A stretch of 64,000 bases of DNA from contig CP121458.1 in NCBI GenBank assembly GCA_029690005.1, forward strand, positions 4,607,872 to 4,671,871. Direction: 5' to 3'. This DNA is from Prescottella defluvii (lineage in GTDB: Bacteria; Actinomycetota; Actinomycetes; Mycobacteriales; Mycobacteriaceae). Under the pieces are notes generated by a model. That model was not told the DNA's origin and did no database searches. It saw only the letters and a program-made list of their open reading frames with translations. The translations under genes and the position numbers were made by a program. Position 1 is the first letter of the stretch; each line of letters opens with the position of its first letter. This document shows, piece by piece, positions 11,816 to 20,238 of the stretch.

Positions 11816-13608
11816 TCAGTGCCCCCGGTAGATCGACTCGATCTGGTCGGCGAAGTGTTCGGACACCACGTTCCGCTTGATCTTCAAGGTCGCGGTGAGC
11901 TCGCCGGCTTCCTCGCTGAGGTCGACGGGAAGGATCTCGAAGCGCTTGATCGCCTCGGAGTGGGACACCGTCGAGTTCGCATCGTCGACCAGGGCCTGCA
12001 GCGCGGCGCGCAGATCCGGGTCGGTGCGGAGGTCGGCGACGGTGGCCGACACGGGCTTGCCGTTGGACACCTTCCAGTTCTCGAACGGCTCGGGATCGAG
12101 CGTGAGCAACGCGCCGATGAACGGCCGGCCGTCGCCGACCACCACCGCCTGCGAGATCAGGGCGTGTGAACGCAACCGGTCCTCGAGAGGACCCGGCGAG
12201 ACGTTCTTGCCGCCGGCGGTGACGAGCAGGTCCTTCTTCCGGCCCGTGATCGTCAAGTATCCGTCGCCGTCGAGTTCGCCTAGGTCCCCGGTCCGGAGCC
12301 AGCCGTCGTGAAGCGTTGCGGCAGTGGCACTCTCATTTCCCCAGTAGCCGTCGAACACGACGCCACCGCTGAGCTCGATCTCGCCGTCGTCCGCGATCCT
12401 GACGGCGTTGCCGCCCATGGGCCTACCGACCGACCCGATCTTTTGCTGCCCGGGCACGTTGACGCAGTGGGCGGCAGTCGATTCCGTCAGCCCGTAGCCC
12501 TCGTAGATGGGAATGCCGGCACCGCGGAAGAAGTGCCCGAGCCGCGGCATGAGAGCGCCGCCGCCGGAGATCGCCCACCAGCACTCGTCGCCGATCGCGG
12601 ACCGCAGCTTCTTGTAGACGAGGCGGTCCGCGACGGCGTGGTACAGCTTCAACCGCAACGACGGGCCACCTGTGTCGAGCGCCTCGCTGTACGCGACCGC
12701 GGTGGCCTCGGCGAACGCGAAGACGGCCTGCGGAACTCGGCCGCCCTTCTCCGCGGCGTGTGCGGCGCTGTCGCGCACCTTCTCGAACACGCGCGGCACA
12801 CCGAGGATCACGTGCGGGCGGAACCGCTGGAACTGTGCGGCCACGGTGCCGAAGTTCGACCAGTGTGCCTGCATCCCACCGGCCTCGAACATCGCGAGCG
12901 ACACCGCGCGCGCCAGCACGTGCGCGAGCGGCAGGAAGGTCAGCATCCGGCGACCGGGGCGGGCCACGTCACCGATGGACGCCGAGAGGATTCCACGGAC
13001 CTCGGACAGGAAGTTCCGATGCGTGAGGATGCAGCCCTTGGGGCGTCCGGTCGTGCCGGACGTGTAGACCAGCGACGCGAGATCGTCGACCCGGATGTCG
13101 GACAGTCGTCCCCGGATCACGGCGTCGTCCAGCCCGGCGCCCTCCGCGACCAGCTTCTCGACGGCGCGGTCCTCGATCTGCAGCAGCCGCGAGAGCTGCG
13201 CACCCACACCGTCGAATCCGGCGGCGTGCGTTGCGGTCTCGACGATCGCGACCGCCGCTCCGGAGTCCTCCATGATCCACTGGATCTGTTCGGGCGACGA
13301 GGAGTCGTAGATCGGCACCGACACGGCCCCGGCCGCCCAGATCGCGAAGTCGAACAGCGACCACTCGAACCGAGTCGCCGACAGCAGCGCCACTCGGTCC
13401 CCCGGCTGCACTCCCGCTGCAACGAGTCCCTTCGCGACGCCCGTCACCAGGTCGGCAAACTCCGTCGCGGTGACGTCCACCCACTCGTCACCGCGAGGCC
13501 GAGAGAGAGCACGAGATCCGGCGTGCGGCGCGCGTGCTCGAAGACGGTGTGGACGATCGAGTCGTCCTCGGCGACGGTGAAGCGGGCAGGGGTGCCGTAC
13601 TCACGCAT
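11816..13608 (-). CDS. FadD15-like long-chain acyl-CoA ligase (AMP-forming)
   Basis: AMP-dependent synthetase that activates a fatty acid to acyl-CoA through an acyl-adenylate. Visible family motifs are the P-loop [11 protein letters not shown], the YEGYGLTES core, the GWLRTGDLG hinge region and the [18 protein letters not shown]-terminal lysine segment. About 597 residues matches the FadD15 subfamily of mycobacteria and rhodococci. The ATG at 13608 is chosen because GGAG lies 9 bases upstream and it overlaps the stop of the MarR gene (13601) by 8 bases, implying translational coupling. One frame break near 13498 separates MREYGTPARF from the body. A paralog with the same N-terminus lies at 55960-57745. 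The physiological chain length cannot be read from the sequence. Confidence 0.9.
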
Positions 13609-14082
13609 GTGCGTCATCTCCAACTCGAGCGGGGGCGTCGTGGTCGTCCGCCGGAACCGATGGGTCACGGAACCGGCGCAGAGTGCGAGCGAACTGGGCT
13701 ATCTCGTCGGGCGACCATCCGCGCACTCGCTCCCGGACCTCGTCGAATCGTTTCCGGTCCGCGTCCGCGAGCACCGCGGCGCCCTGCGTGGTCACCTGCA
13801 GCGGGTAGCCGTTGCGCACCGAGCCGGGTTCGGTGCGCACCCATCCGGCCTCGAGACATCCTCGCAGCTGACGGGAAACGGTCGACCGGTTGACCCCGAA
13901 TGCGTCGGAGATGTCGGTGGCACGGCACCCCGGGTGCCGGGCGACGAACGAGAGCACCGAGTGCTGCGCAAACGACGGCCCGCCCTGGGCGTCGCGACCT
14001 CCGGCGACCAACTCGCGCGCCAACTGGACCAGCTCGGCGTGCACCGCCGCCACATGGTCGACCGCCAGTTCGTGTTGCACAG
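13601..14082 (-). CDS. MarR-family transcriptional regulator
   Basis: Winged-helix regulator of about 160 residues. The HTH core reads ATDISDAFGVNRSTVSRQL, followed by a wing (RTEPGSVRNGYPLQVT). The GTG at 14082 is chosen because TATAGT (14090-14095) sits 6 bases upstream, giving a leaderless transcript; longer upstream starts would add Arg-rich sequence that is not MarR-like. The gene overlaps the acyl-CoA ligase start, so the two form an operon and the regulator probably controls that ligase. A perfect palindrome over its own start codon suggests autorepression. The ligand is unknown; an acyl or aromatic CoA or acid is plausible from context only. Confidence 0.85.
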
Positions 14083-14090
14083 TGCAACTA
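14076..14090. promoter_or_regulatory. Palindromic MarR operator candidate
   Basis: GTTGCAC-A-GTGCAAC is a perfect 7-bp inverted repeat with a 1-base spacer. It lies across the GTG start and abuts the -10 hexamer TATAGT (14090-14095, minus strand). A regulator bound here would block transcription of the marR-ligase operon. The site also lies upstream of the divergent gene at 14213. Confidence 0.6.
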
Positions 14091-14212
14091 TACGCCGCCG
14101 AACGAAGTCGGCGACTTTTGCGTACCGGACGTAACGTGTAGCCCGCTGCTGCGACTAACCATGAGACGGCGTCGCAATCGCGGCGTTGCCGCCCGAGACT
14201 CGAGGAGACGAT

Positions 14213-14485
14213 GTGACCGTTCAGACCGAATCGTTCGCCGTCCACGCCGCTGGTTCGTCCCGGGATGCCGACGCAGCCACGCTCGACCGGCTCGAGCAGG
14301 AGATCGTCGACCTGGATGCGCTGATCCTGGCCGCTGTGCGTCGTCGCAGCGACCTGGCCCGCAGCCTGGCATCGACGGAGTCGATCGGCTCGGATGCGAG
14401 CGCGTCACGCTTCGGTGACCTGGGTGCCGACGGCCCGGCCTTCGACCGCATGCTCACCCGCCTGGGTACGGTCGATCCGGTGTAA
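14213..14485 (+). CDS. Small chorismate-mutase-like protein
   Basis: 90 residues. The middle part (DRLEQEIVDLDALILAAVRRRSDLARSL) resembles helix 1 of the AroQ chorismate mutases of mycobacteria, and the end (LGADGPAFDRMLTRLG) resembles their C-terminus. The second-helix segment that carries the Arg and Glu catalytic residues in that family is not recognisable; a Ser/Ala-rich stretch takes its place. The protein may therefore be catalytically dead or need a partner, but I only see similarity, not proof. GTG at 14213 follows AGGAG at 6 bases. It is divergent from the marR operon. Confidence 0.7.
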   Translation: MTVQTESFAVHAAGSSRDADAATLDRLEQEIVDLDALILAAVRRRSDLARSLASTESIGSDASASRFGDLGADGPAFDRMLTRLGTVDPV

Positions 14486-14508
14486 CCGGTCACACACCGG
14501 GACGATGC

Positions 14509-14555
14509 GAGCCGCCTCCGCTCCGTGACATCCGTCACGCGAACGAAGGCGGCTC
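14509..14555. terminator. Bidirectional hairpin between convergent genes
   Basis: GAGCCGCCT pairs with AGGCGGCTC (9 bp), enclosing a second small hairpin GTGAC-ATCC-GTCAC. It lies between the chorismate-mutase-like gene and the GntR remnant, which converge. Confidence 0.55.
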
Positions 14556-14582
14556 GACTGGTTCGCGGGTCCGCGACCGTGA

Positions 14583-14898
14583 TCAGCGCCGCCCGTGCAA
14601 CGCGTGCGCGGTGAGCGCCTGCACCGCCCGCTGCTCGACGACCTCCAGGGACTCGCCGACGGCGGTCGACAGGTCCAGGTGGAACTGCTGGTCCAACTGG
14701 ACGATGTCAGGCGACGGGATCGGCGGGTCGGACTTCAGGCTTCGCGCAACGGAGTCCGCGACACGCCCAGCGTCTCGCACAGCCGTCCCCCACGAGTCTC
14801 GCCTGCGCCGAAACCTGTCCGCTCATGATCCGTTCCCGCAGATCCAGATAGACCTTCTCGCGCAGGCCGACACCGATTCCTTCACCGGCGGTGTCCAT
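14583..14898 (-). pseudogene. GntR/FCD-family regulator remnant
   Basis: The ATG at 14898 opens a winged-helix start (VGLREKVYLDLRERIMSGQ). The recognition helix continues in another frame (GRLCETLGVSRTPLREA), and a third frame carries an FCD-domain piece (DIVQLDQQFHLDLSTAVG) and stops at 14583. Besides two frame changes, roughly 50 residues between the HTH and the FCD piece are missing, and the FCD domain ends early. This exceeds the single-base errors seen elsewhere, so I read it as a real pseudogene. It starts 31 bases after the allophanate hydrolase stop, so the intact ancestor probably regulated that gene. Confidence 0.7.
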
Positions 14899-14928
14899 CT
14901 CGCGCGCGCCTTCCCCGCGTCCCGACCG

Positions 14929-16648
14929 TCACGCCACAGTTCCGACGAGAAACGAACGCCAACCACCGAATTCGGTGATGTCCACGCCGGACGCCGCCGC
15001 CTCGGGGGTGCAGGTGAACCCGACGGCCGCGGTGCCGTCGGCAAGGGTCATGGCGGTGAGCGCCATCGGCTCCGGCAGCGCCGCCAGGAAGGTACCGAGG
15101 CCGGCCGGCGAGATGCGGTACAGCTCGCCCGGCAGGGACCGTCCCCGCCGCCCGGCACGTGCACCAGACCCGGCTTGGGCGGCTGCGAGTCCAGGCGCAC
15201 CATCAGATAGTCGTCCGTGGTCGACACCGTCCGCTCGAATCGCGCTCCCAACGCCTCCAGCTGGTGGTGCAGCGGCTGACCGCGCAGATGCGCCCCGAAC
15301 ACCGCGAGCAGCACGCCCACGTCGGGAGCCAGGGCCGCGGAGCCGCTCCCCGCGATGCGGGCCGCGACATCGAGGGCAACCTGGTCACCGAACGCCGGGG
15401 CCACGGCCATGACCCCGAACGACTCGCCGGGCGCGCCGGCCGCGGGCACCGCGACCGAGGCCATGTCCAGCAGGTTGCAGAAGTTCGTGAACGTGCCCAG
15501 TCGGCGGTTGATCTCCACCGGGTCGGCCAGCACGTCGGATACCAGCGGGTGCTCGGTCGTCGTCGGCAGCAGCAGCGCGTCGACCTCCGCGAACAGCCCA
15601 GCGGCGTAGTGCTTGGCGGCCACGAGAGTGCCGGTGTCGCGGACGAATTCGTGCGCCGCCTTCTCGGCGGCGGCGCGGACGATGGCAGCGACGGTGGGAT
15701 CGAGTGCGGCATCGGGATGGGCGACCACGAAGTCTCCGACGGCATCGAACCGTTCGGCGACGAGGGCGCCGTCGTAGAGCAGCCGCGCGGCCTCCAGCAG
15801 CGGTGCGATGTCCACACGCACCACCTCCATGCCGGACTCCCCCGCCCGGACGACCGCCGCGGCGAAACTGTCCCGGTAGCTGTCCGAGAGCACCTCCAGC
15901 TGCGCCTCCAGCGGAACCCCGACCCGGGGGACACTCGGGGCGGACAGCGTCACGTCCGCCGGCCACACCCGGCTGCGCGGGTCCGCCGCGTCGGGGCCGA
16001 CCATGATCGATGTCACGCGTGCGGCCAGGGCCACGGTGGGCGCCATGACCGTGACGCAGTCGAAGTCGGCGCACGCCGGCACGACGCCGAGCGTGGGCAC
16101 GAGGCCGACGGTCGGCTTGATTCCGACGACGCCGTTGAACGCCGCCGGGACGCGGCCCGAGCCCGCGGTGTCGGTGCCGAGCGCGAAGTCGACGAGCCCC
16201 AGACCGACCGCCACCCCGGAGCCGGAACTGGACCCGCCGGACACTCGCTCGGGATGCTGTGCCGCACGGACGATTCCGTACGGACTGCGGGTTCCGACCA
16301 GCCCCGTGGCGAACTGGTCGAGATTGGTCTTGCCGAGCAGCACGGCACCGGCGGCGAGCAGTCGCGTCACCGCCGGCGCGGACGCCTCGGGCACGTAGGC
16401 GAACTCCGGACAGGCCGCCGTGGTCGGCAACCCCGCAACGTCGATGTTGTCCTTGACCGCGAACACCGTTCCGGCGAGCGGCAGCTCCTCGCCCGCGGCG
16501 AGCCGAGCCTCGACCGTGGCCGCGTCCGCGAGCACGTCGACCTCGGCGCGCACGCAGTCCAGACCTCCGGACGACCGCACGCGGCGATCCGGGCGAAGGC
16601 GGTGCGCACGCTGTCGGTCGGGGTGGGGGTCTCGAGTGTCGTCGTCAT
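14929..16648 (-). CDS. atzF: Allophanate hydrolase (amidase signature family)
   Basis: Hydrolyses allophanate to ammonia and CO2, the second step of the urea amidolyase route. The amidase signature is clear: the catalytic Lys in VFAVKDNID, the Gly/Ser-rich GGSSSGSGVAV with the cis-Ser, and the nucleophilic Ser in GTDTAGSGRVPAAF. The C-terminal region (LYRISPAGLGTFLAALPEPM, then GVDITEFGGW) is the extra domain typical of AtzF rather than other amidases. ATG at 16648 with GAGAAAG upstream. Two frame breaks, near 16562 and 15138, split the frame; the reconstructed length of about 573 residues fits the family. No urea carboxylase is in the window, and it is followed by a GntR remnant. Confidence 0.87.
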
Positions 16649-16693
16649 CGTCGACCGCTTTCTCGCATGGACCGCAGACGACGGCCCAACCGT

Positions 16694-16711
16694 GTATACC
16701 TCGGCGTATAC
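16694..16711. promoter_or_regulatory. Tandem GTATAC operator candidate upstream of atzF
   Basis: Two GTATAC palindromes (16694-16699 and 16706-16711) are centred 12 bases apart, about one helical turn, 46 bases upstream of the atzF start. GTATAC-cored sites are known for several GntR/FCD regulators, which fits the GntR remnant downstream of atzF. Confidence 0.4.
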
Positions 16712-16870
16712 GCTATGTGACCTGGTGTTACGTGCGGGCTACGCGGCGTGACGATCTCGTGTCGACCGACCAGGACGAACTGGCCCTCCCGCGGCGAGCC
16801 GGGCTGCGGCCCCGGGCGGGCCGTGCGATATTCGCGGGGAACCTGCTGCCGATCCCGGGGAGTACCCGCC

Positions 16871-17501
16871 ATGCAACGACAGTCACTCGTGTTCCGCGGT
16901 CTCGGGCTGCTCGGAGTAGCCGTCGTACTGGCTGCGGCGGGCTGCAGCACGAACGAGGACGGAACCCCGGAGCCGTCCCCGCCGCCACCTCGGCCCCGTC
17001 GGCCACCACGACGGCCGCGCCGGCGGCGGCGACCACCACCACGGCGCCGACCTCCACGTTCGCGCCCGCCGCTCATCCTGACGGCTGCGCGGTGAACGAG
17101 CTTCGACTCACCCTCGGCCAGACACGGGGGCGGCGGGATCCACCGAACTTCCGTTGGTGTTCACGAACGTCGGCGGGCGGACCTGTGTGCTCGACGGCTT
17201 CCCCGGTGTCTCCTACGTCCAGGGTGGCGCCGACGGTGCCCAGATCGGCTCTGCCGCAACTCGATCCGGTGAGTCCAACGGCGCCGTGTCCCTGGCGCCG
17301 AACGGCACGGCCACCGCGATGGTTCGTGCCGTCCACGTCGAGAACTACCCGGCCGAGACGTGTGCACCGACCGACGTCGCGGGCCTGCGCGTCTACCCGC
17401 CCAACGACACCGGCTCGATGTTCGTGCCGTACGCGACCAAGGGCTGCTCGGGAACGGGCGACAACCTCGATCAGCTGTCCGTCCAGGCCGTCACCGCCTG
17501 A
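16871..17501 (+). CDS. DUF4232-type secreted lipoprotein
   Basis: The N-terminus has a hydrophobic signal segment and a lipobox ending AAAGC, predicting a lipid-anchored exported protein. A Thr/Ala/Pro-rich linker follows, then a DUF4232-like beta domain with conserved cysteines (DGCAVNELRLTLG, LVFTNVGGRTCVLDGFPGVSY, ending VPYATKGCSG...LDQLSVQAV). Function is unknown; the family is common in actinobacteria. ATG at 16871. Frame breaks near 16985 and 17130 lie in GC-rich sequence. It is divergent from atzF. Confidence 0.8.
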
Positions 17502-17607
17502 TCGTCGGGAGACACCGAGGGCTTGCTCGGGCACAGCCGTCGGGTCCGAACAGGTGCGTTCAGCGAGATCGTGGACCGCCTCTGCCAGGATGCCCCCACC
17601 GGCGCGA

Positions 17608-17613
17608 TACCGT
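17608..17613 (+). promoter_or_regulatory. -10 element (leaderless start)
   Basis: TACCGT ends 7 bases before the GTG at 17621. The same hexamer and spacing occur in front of the gene that starts at 39344. Confidence 0.35.
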
Positions 17614-17620
17614 ATATGGC

Positions 17621-18769
17621 GTGTCCGAGTTCTCCAGCAGGTCCGCCCGAGGCGATTTCGATCAGGCGGTCGACGACGCCTGGGGTGCCTACCGGGCCCG
17701 CCTAGCCGACCGGATCGCGGCGATCGCCGCAGACGACCAACTGGTTGTCGAGACGACGTGCGAAACCGACGAGGCGGACGGTCGCGTGCCGTTCGTACAG
17801 TGCCAGGTGGTCGCCGGACCCGACGGCCCCGTCGTCCGCTGCGAGATTCCGACGGAGCTGCACCTGCCCCCGCGCCGACGGCTGTCCGACGCCGACCGCG
17901 CGCGGCTGTTGGAGCAGGGCTGGACGCCCCCGCCGCCGGTCGACGAGCCTCCCCTGTTCGCTGAGTTCGGCGAGGAAGACGAGCCCGCGCTCGTCGTCGA
18001 GAAGGCACCTCGCTGGGCGGACCAACTCGCGGCGATGACGATCTCGGTGTTCCGCGACACGTGGGACGTCCCGCACCCCAGCTTCCTCGCGCTCCACCAC
18101 CTCGGCGCCGACGGCGACATCGACCCCGCCCAGCCCGGAGAGGGAGCACCTCGACCGATCACGCTCGACCGGCACGTCGCGATCAGGCCGCGCGACACCG
18201 AGCACCTCCGCGAGGTGATCGCCCTGACGCTGGCCGACATCTACGGCCAGATGCCGGAACGGGACTCCGACGGCGACATCGTCCTGCGGTTCGGTTCCGC
18301 CCTCGCGCTCGTGATCGCGAACGAGAGCACCCCCGAGGTGCAGTTGTGGGCACCCCTGGTGCGCGACATCAGCGGTCGCACGCGGGCGTCCGAGTTGATC
18401 ACCGACCTCAACCGGCGCTGGCCGTACCTGCGATTCGGACTCTACGAGGATCGGCTGCGCGTCATGATCGACATGCTCGCCGACCCGTTCGTACCCCAGC
18501 ACCTCGCCGACATGGTCGAGCACCTGGGCGATTTCCTCAGCGGGGTGGACGCAGAGTTCGCGGCCCACTTCGGCGGGCAGCTGCACTTCCCGCCCGCACC
18601 TCCGGCCACCATCGGTGACGCACCGGCCACACCGCCGGCGCCGGCGGAGACCACGCCCGAGAAGCTCGAATCCGATCGAGATACCGCGCCCGACAACCGG
18701 TCCGCGCAACCGGCCCCGGTCGAGGAGCCCATCCAGCCGTCGCTCTTCGACGATCTCGACGACCAGTAA
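17621..18769 (+). CDS. YbjN/CesT-like chaperone-domain protein
   Basis: 382 residues, intact. The N-terminal part (to about 110) is mixed alpha/beta with a Pro-rich stretch (LLEQGWTPPPPVDEPPLF). The central and C-terminal parts resemble the actinobacterial proteins with T3SS-chaperone/YbjN-like (TY-Chap) folds: IVLRFGSALALVIANES, then WPYLRFGLYEDRLRVMIDM and FVPQHLADMVEHLGDF. The tail is Pro/Ala-rich and ends in the acidic PSLFDDLDDQ. No signal peptide, so cytoplasmic. Family assignment is from pattern resemblance and the partner is unknown. The GTG start is chosen for its -10 hexamer 7 bases upstream. It converges with the PASTA gene. Confidence 0.7.
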   Translation: MSEFSSRSARGDFDQAVDDAWGAYRARLADRIAAIAADDQLVVETTCETDEADGRVPFVQCQVVAGPDGPVVRCEIPTELHLPPRRRLSDADRARLLEQGWTPPPPVDEPPLFAEFGEEDEPALVVEKAPRWADQLAAMTISVFRDTWDVPHPSFLALHHLGADGDIDPAQPGEGAPRPITLDRHVAIRPRDTEHLREVIALTLADIYGQMPERDSDGDIVLRFGSALALVIANESTPEVQLWAPLVRDISGRTRASELITDLNRRWPYLRFGLYEDRLRVMIDMLADPFVPQHLADMVEHLGDFLSGVDAEFAAHFGGQLHFPPAPPATIGDAPATPPAPAETTPEKLESDRDTAPDNRSAQPAPVEEPIQPSLFDDLDDQ

Positions 18770-18782
18770 GCCCGCCGCCCGA

Positions 18783-19277
18783 TCAGCAGGGGTTCGGTTC
18801 GCCGATCTTCACGACGGAGAGCACAGCATCTCCCTCACCGATCAGCGCACCCACGCCAGGGGTCTGACCTACGACGATCCAGTTCGAGTCGACGACCTGG
18901 TGGCGCCCCTTGCCCGTGGCGTCCGAGCTGCGGGAGAAGAAGACGCCGTTCTCCTGGATTAGGTCCTGCGCAGCCTGCAGATTCATGCACATCACGTTCG
19001 GCATGGGCACCAGTGCCGGTGCCGACGCGGAGGACACGACAGGCACCGTGGCGAGCGGGACCGCATCCGGAGTCGGCGCGGGTGCCGCAAACGAAGTTGC
19101 AGGTGCCGCAACGGTCGTCGTGACCGGCGGGGTCGTCGACGAAGGGGCCGCCGAGGACGAGGTGTCTGACGCGCCACAGCCGGTCAGCGCTGCAGTGAGC
19201 GCCAGGCTTGCGCCCACGCCGACCGCAACTCGAACCCGACTGGCTCCGTGCACATCCCGGACACCGAACATCATCAT
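18783..19277 (-). CDS. PASTA-like lipoprotein
   Basis: 164 residues. A signal peptide ends in the lipobox ALTGC, followed by a Ser/Thr/Pro/Ala linker of about 50 residues. The C-terminal domain resembles a single PASTA repeat (VPMPNVMCMNLQAAQDLIQ, then VVGQTPGVGALIGEGDAV), a fold found in peptidoglycan-sensing kinases and penicillin-binding proteins. Its two Cys residues (MCMN and the terminal NPC) could form a disulfide outside the membrane. The first ATG of three in a row (19277) has GGGAG 5 bases upstream. Confidence 0.8.
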   Translation of the reverse strand: MMMFGVRDVHGASRVRVAVGVGASLALTAALTGCGASDTSSSAAPSSTTPPVTTTVAAPATSFAAPAPTPDAVPLATVPVVSSASAPALVPMPNVMCMNLQAAQDLIQENGVFFSRSSDATGKGRHQVVDSNWIVVGQTPGVGALIGEGDAVLSVVKIGEPNPC

Positions 19278-19472
19278 GGAAGCTCCCCCTGATACCGCCA
19301 CCGATCCCAGTGGCCTCGTTTGGTCAACCGGCCGCAGTTATACCGCAACGTCGTGGGAGCTAATTCCGACACCCCAGACAAACCGACTGCAAGGTTTCGT
19401 GTAAGTCTTCCCTGTTCCCACAAGCACGCGAGGTCCTGCTGGTCCGCAGCCTCGTAGACGAATCGAGGATTC

Positions 19473-19955
19473 ATGCGAGTTCGCAGTTTCACACTGGCAC
19501 TCGTCGGCTGCGCGGCGGTGACCGTCGCCGCGCCGACAATCGCGACGGCGTCGACCGTTCACGATTTCCTGCCTCCGGCGGTCGCCAATGCACTTCCGCA
19601 ATTTGTCGCGGATGCGGTCCAGCCGCTGCTTCCCTCTGCCCCGGGAACGCCGATGCGCCCCGGAACGATCCAGGACTTCCTCCCGTTCGAGATCGCCAAT
19701 CTGATCCCCACCGGTTCGGCCGACGCCCTCGGTTCGATGCTTCCGCCGGTCGCGGCGCCGCCCGTTGTCGCTCCTGCCCCGGCCCCCGCCCCGGCCCCGG
19801 CCCCGGCGCCGCAGGCCGCTCCGGCGCCCCGCCCGCAGACCGGATACAAGAACTGCACCGAGGCCCGTAATGCCGGAGTCACTCCGATCTACCGGGGTCA
19901 GGCCGGGTACGCACCGCACCTGGATCGAGACGACGACGGAATCGCCTGCGAGTAG
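19473..19955 (+). CDS. Secreted excalibur calcium-binding-domain protein
   Basis: 160 residues. A Sec signal peptide (MRVRSFTLALVG...TIATA) is followed by two related segments, TVHDFLPPAVANALPQFV and TIQDFLPFEIANLIP. A Pro/Ala low-complexity linker follows, then the C-terminal excalibur domain (YKNCTEARNAG, then HLDRDDDGIACE), whose DxDxDG-like loop is the predicted calcium site. ATG preceded by GAGGATTC. Probably exported to the cell envelope; a role in wall metabolism is only inferred from the family. It is followed by a palindrome cluster. Confidence 0.85.
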   Translation: MRVRSFTLALVGCAAVTVAAPTIATASTVHDFLPPAVANALPQFVADAVQPLLPSAPGTPMRPGTIQDFLPFEIANLIPTGSADALGSMLPPVAAPPVVAPAPAPAPAPAPAPQAAPAPRPQTGYKNCTEARNAGVTPIYRGQAGYAPHLDRDDDGIACE

Positions 19956-19964
19956 GACTTGCTC

Positions 19965-20032
19965 GTCCCGCGCGCACAATCGCGTCCCGCGCGCACAATC
20001 GTGCGCGCGGGACATCGATTCGCGCGCGGGAC
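19965..20032. repeat. Nested palindromic repeat cluster
   Basis: GTCCCGCGCGCAC occurs twice (19965 and 19984). The second copy pairs perfectly with GTGCGCGCGGGAC (20001-20013) across a 4-base AATC loop, giving a 13-bp stem. A third, near-complementary arm ends at 20032, so an outer hairpin is also possible. It lies 10 bases past the excalibur stop and could serve as a terminator, but the duplicated arm looks like a REP-type element. Confidence 0.7.
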
Positions 20033-20058
20033 CTAGAGTGACGAGCGGTCGGGGCGTC

Positions 20059-20087
20059 GATTGCAGCCCCCGCGCACGGCTGCAATC
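20059..20087. repeat. 10-bp inverted repeat
   Basis: GATTGCAGCC and GGCTGCAATC are perfect complements with a 9-base spacer. It follows the palindrome cluster closely and may terminate transcription or be an operator for the SDR downstream. Confidence 0.5.
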
Positions 20088-20099
20088 ATGTACGAAGCA

Positions 20100-20238
20100 T
20101 CAGGAACCAGCGCATGCGCACGAGTGCGACCTCAACGTCGACGGTGTCAAGCTCGCCGACGAGTTCGTCGACTTCCTCTTCAACGGTTGGGTCGCATCCG
20201 AGAACCGCTCAGCCGACCCCGCGAAGGACACATCGAAA
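20100..20238 (+). other. Open stretch upstream of the SDR, possible gene remnant
   Basis: In frame with the SDR start, about 46 codons read through to 20239. The sequence (ECDLNVDGVKLADEFVDFLF) looks protein-like and resembles the C-terminus of TetR regulators. It has no start of its own with a ribosome binding site. It could be a remnant or a real N-terminal extension; I cannot decide. Confidence 0.3.

Noticed and set aside
19780-19830. Tandem CCGGCC repeats as a possible CRISPR or minisatellite
   Set aside because: They encode the Pro/Ala linker of the excalibur protein and have no spacers.
19338-20015. Minus-strand Arg-rich open frame across the excalibur gene
   Set aside because: Antisense shadow of a gene with signal peptide and calcium-binding domain; low-complexity product.
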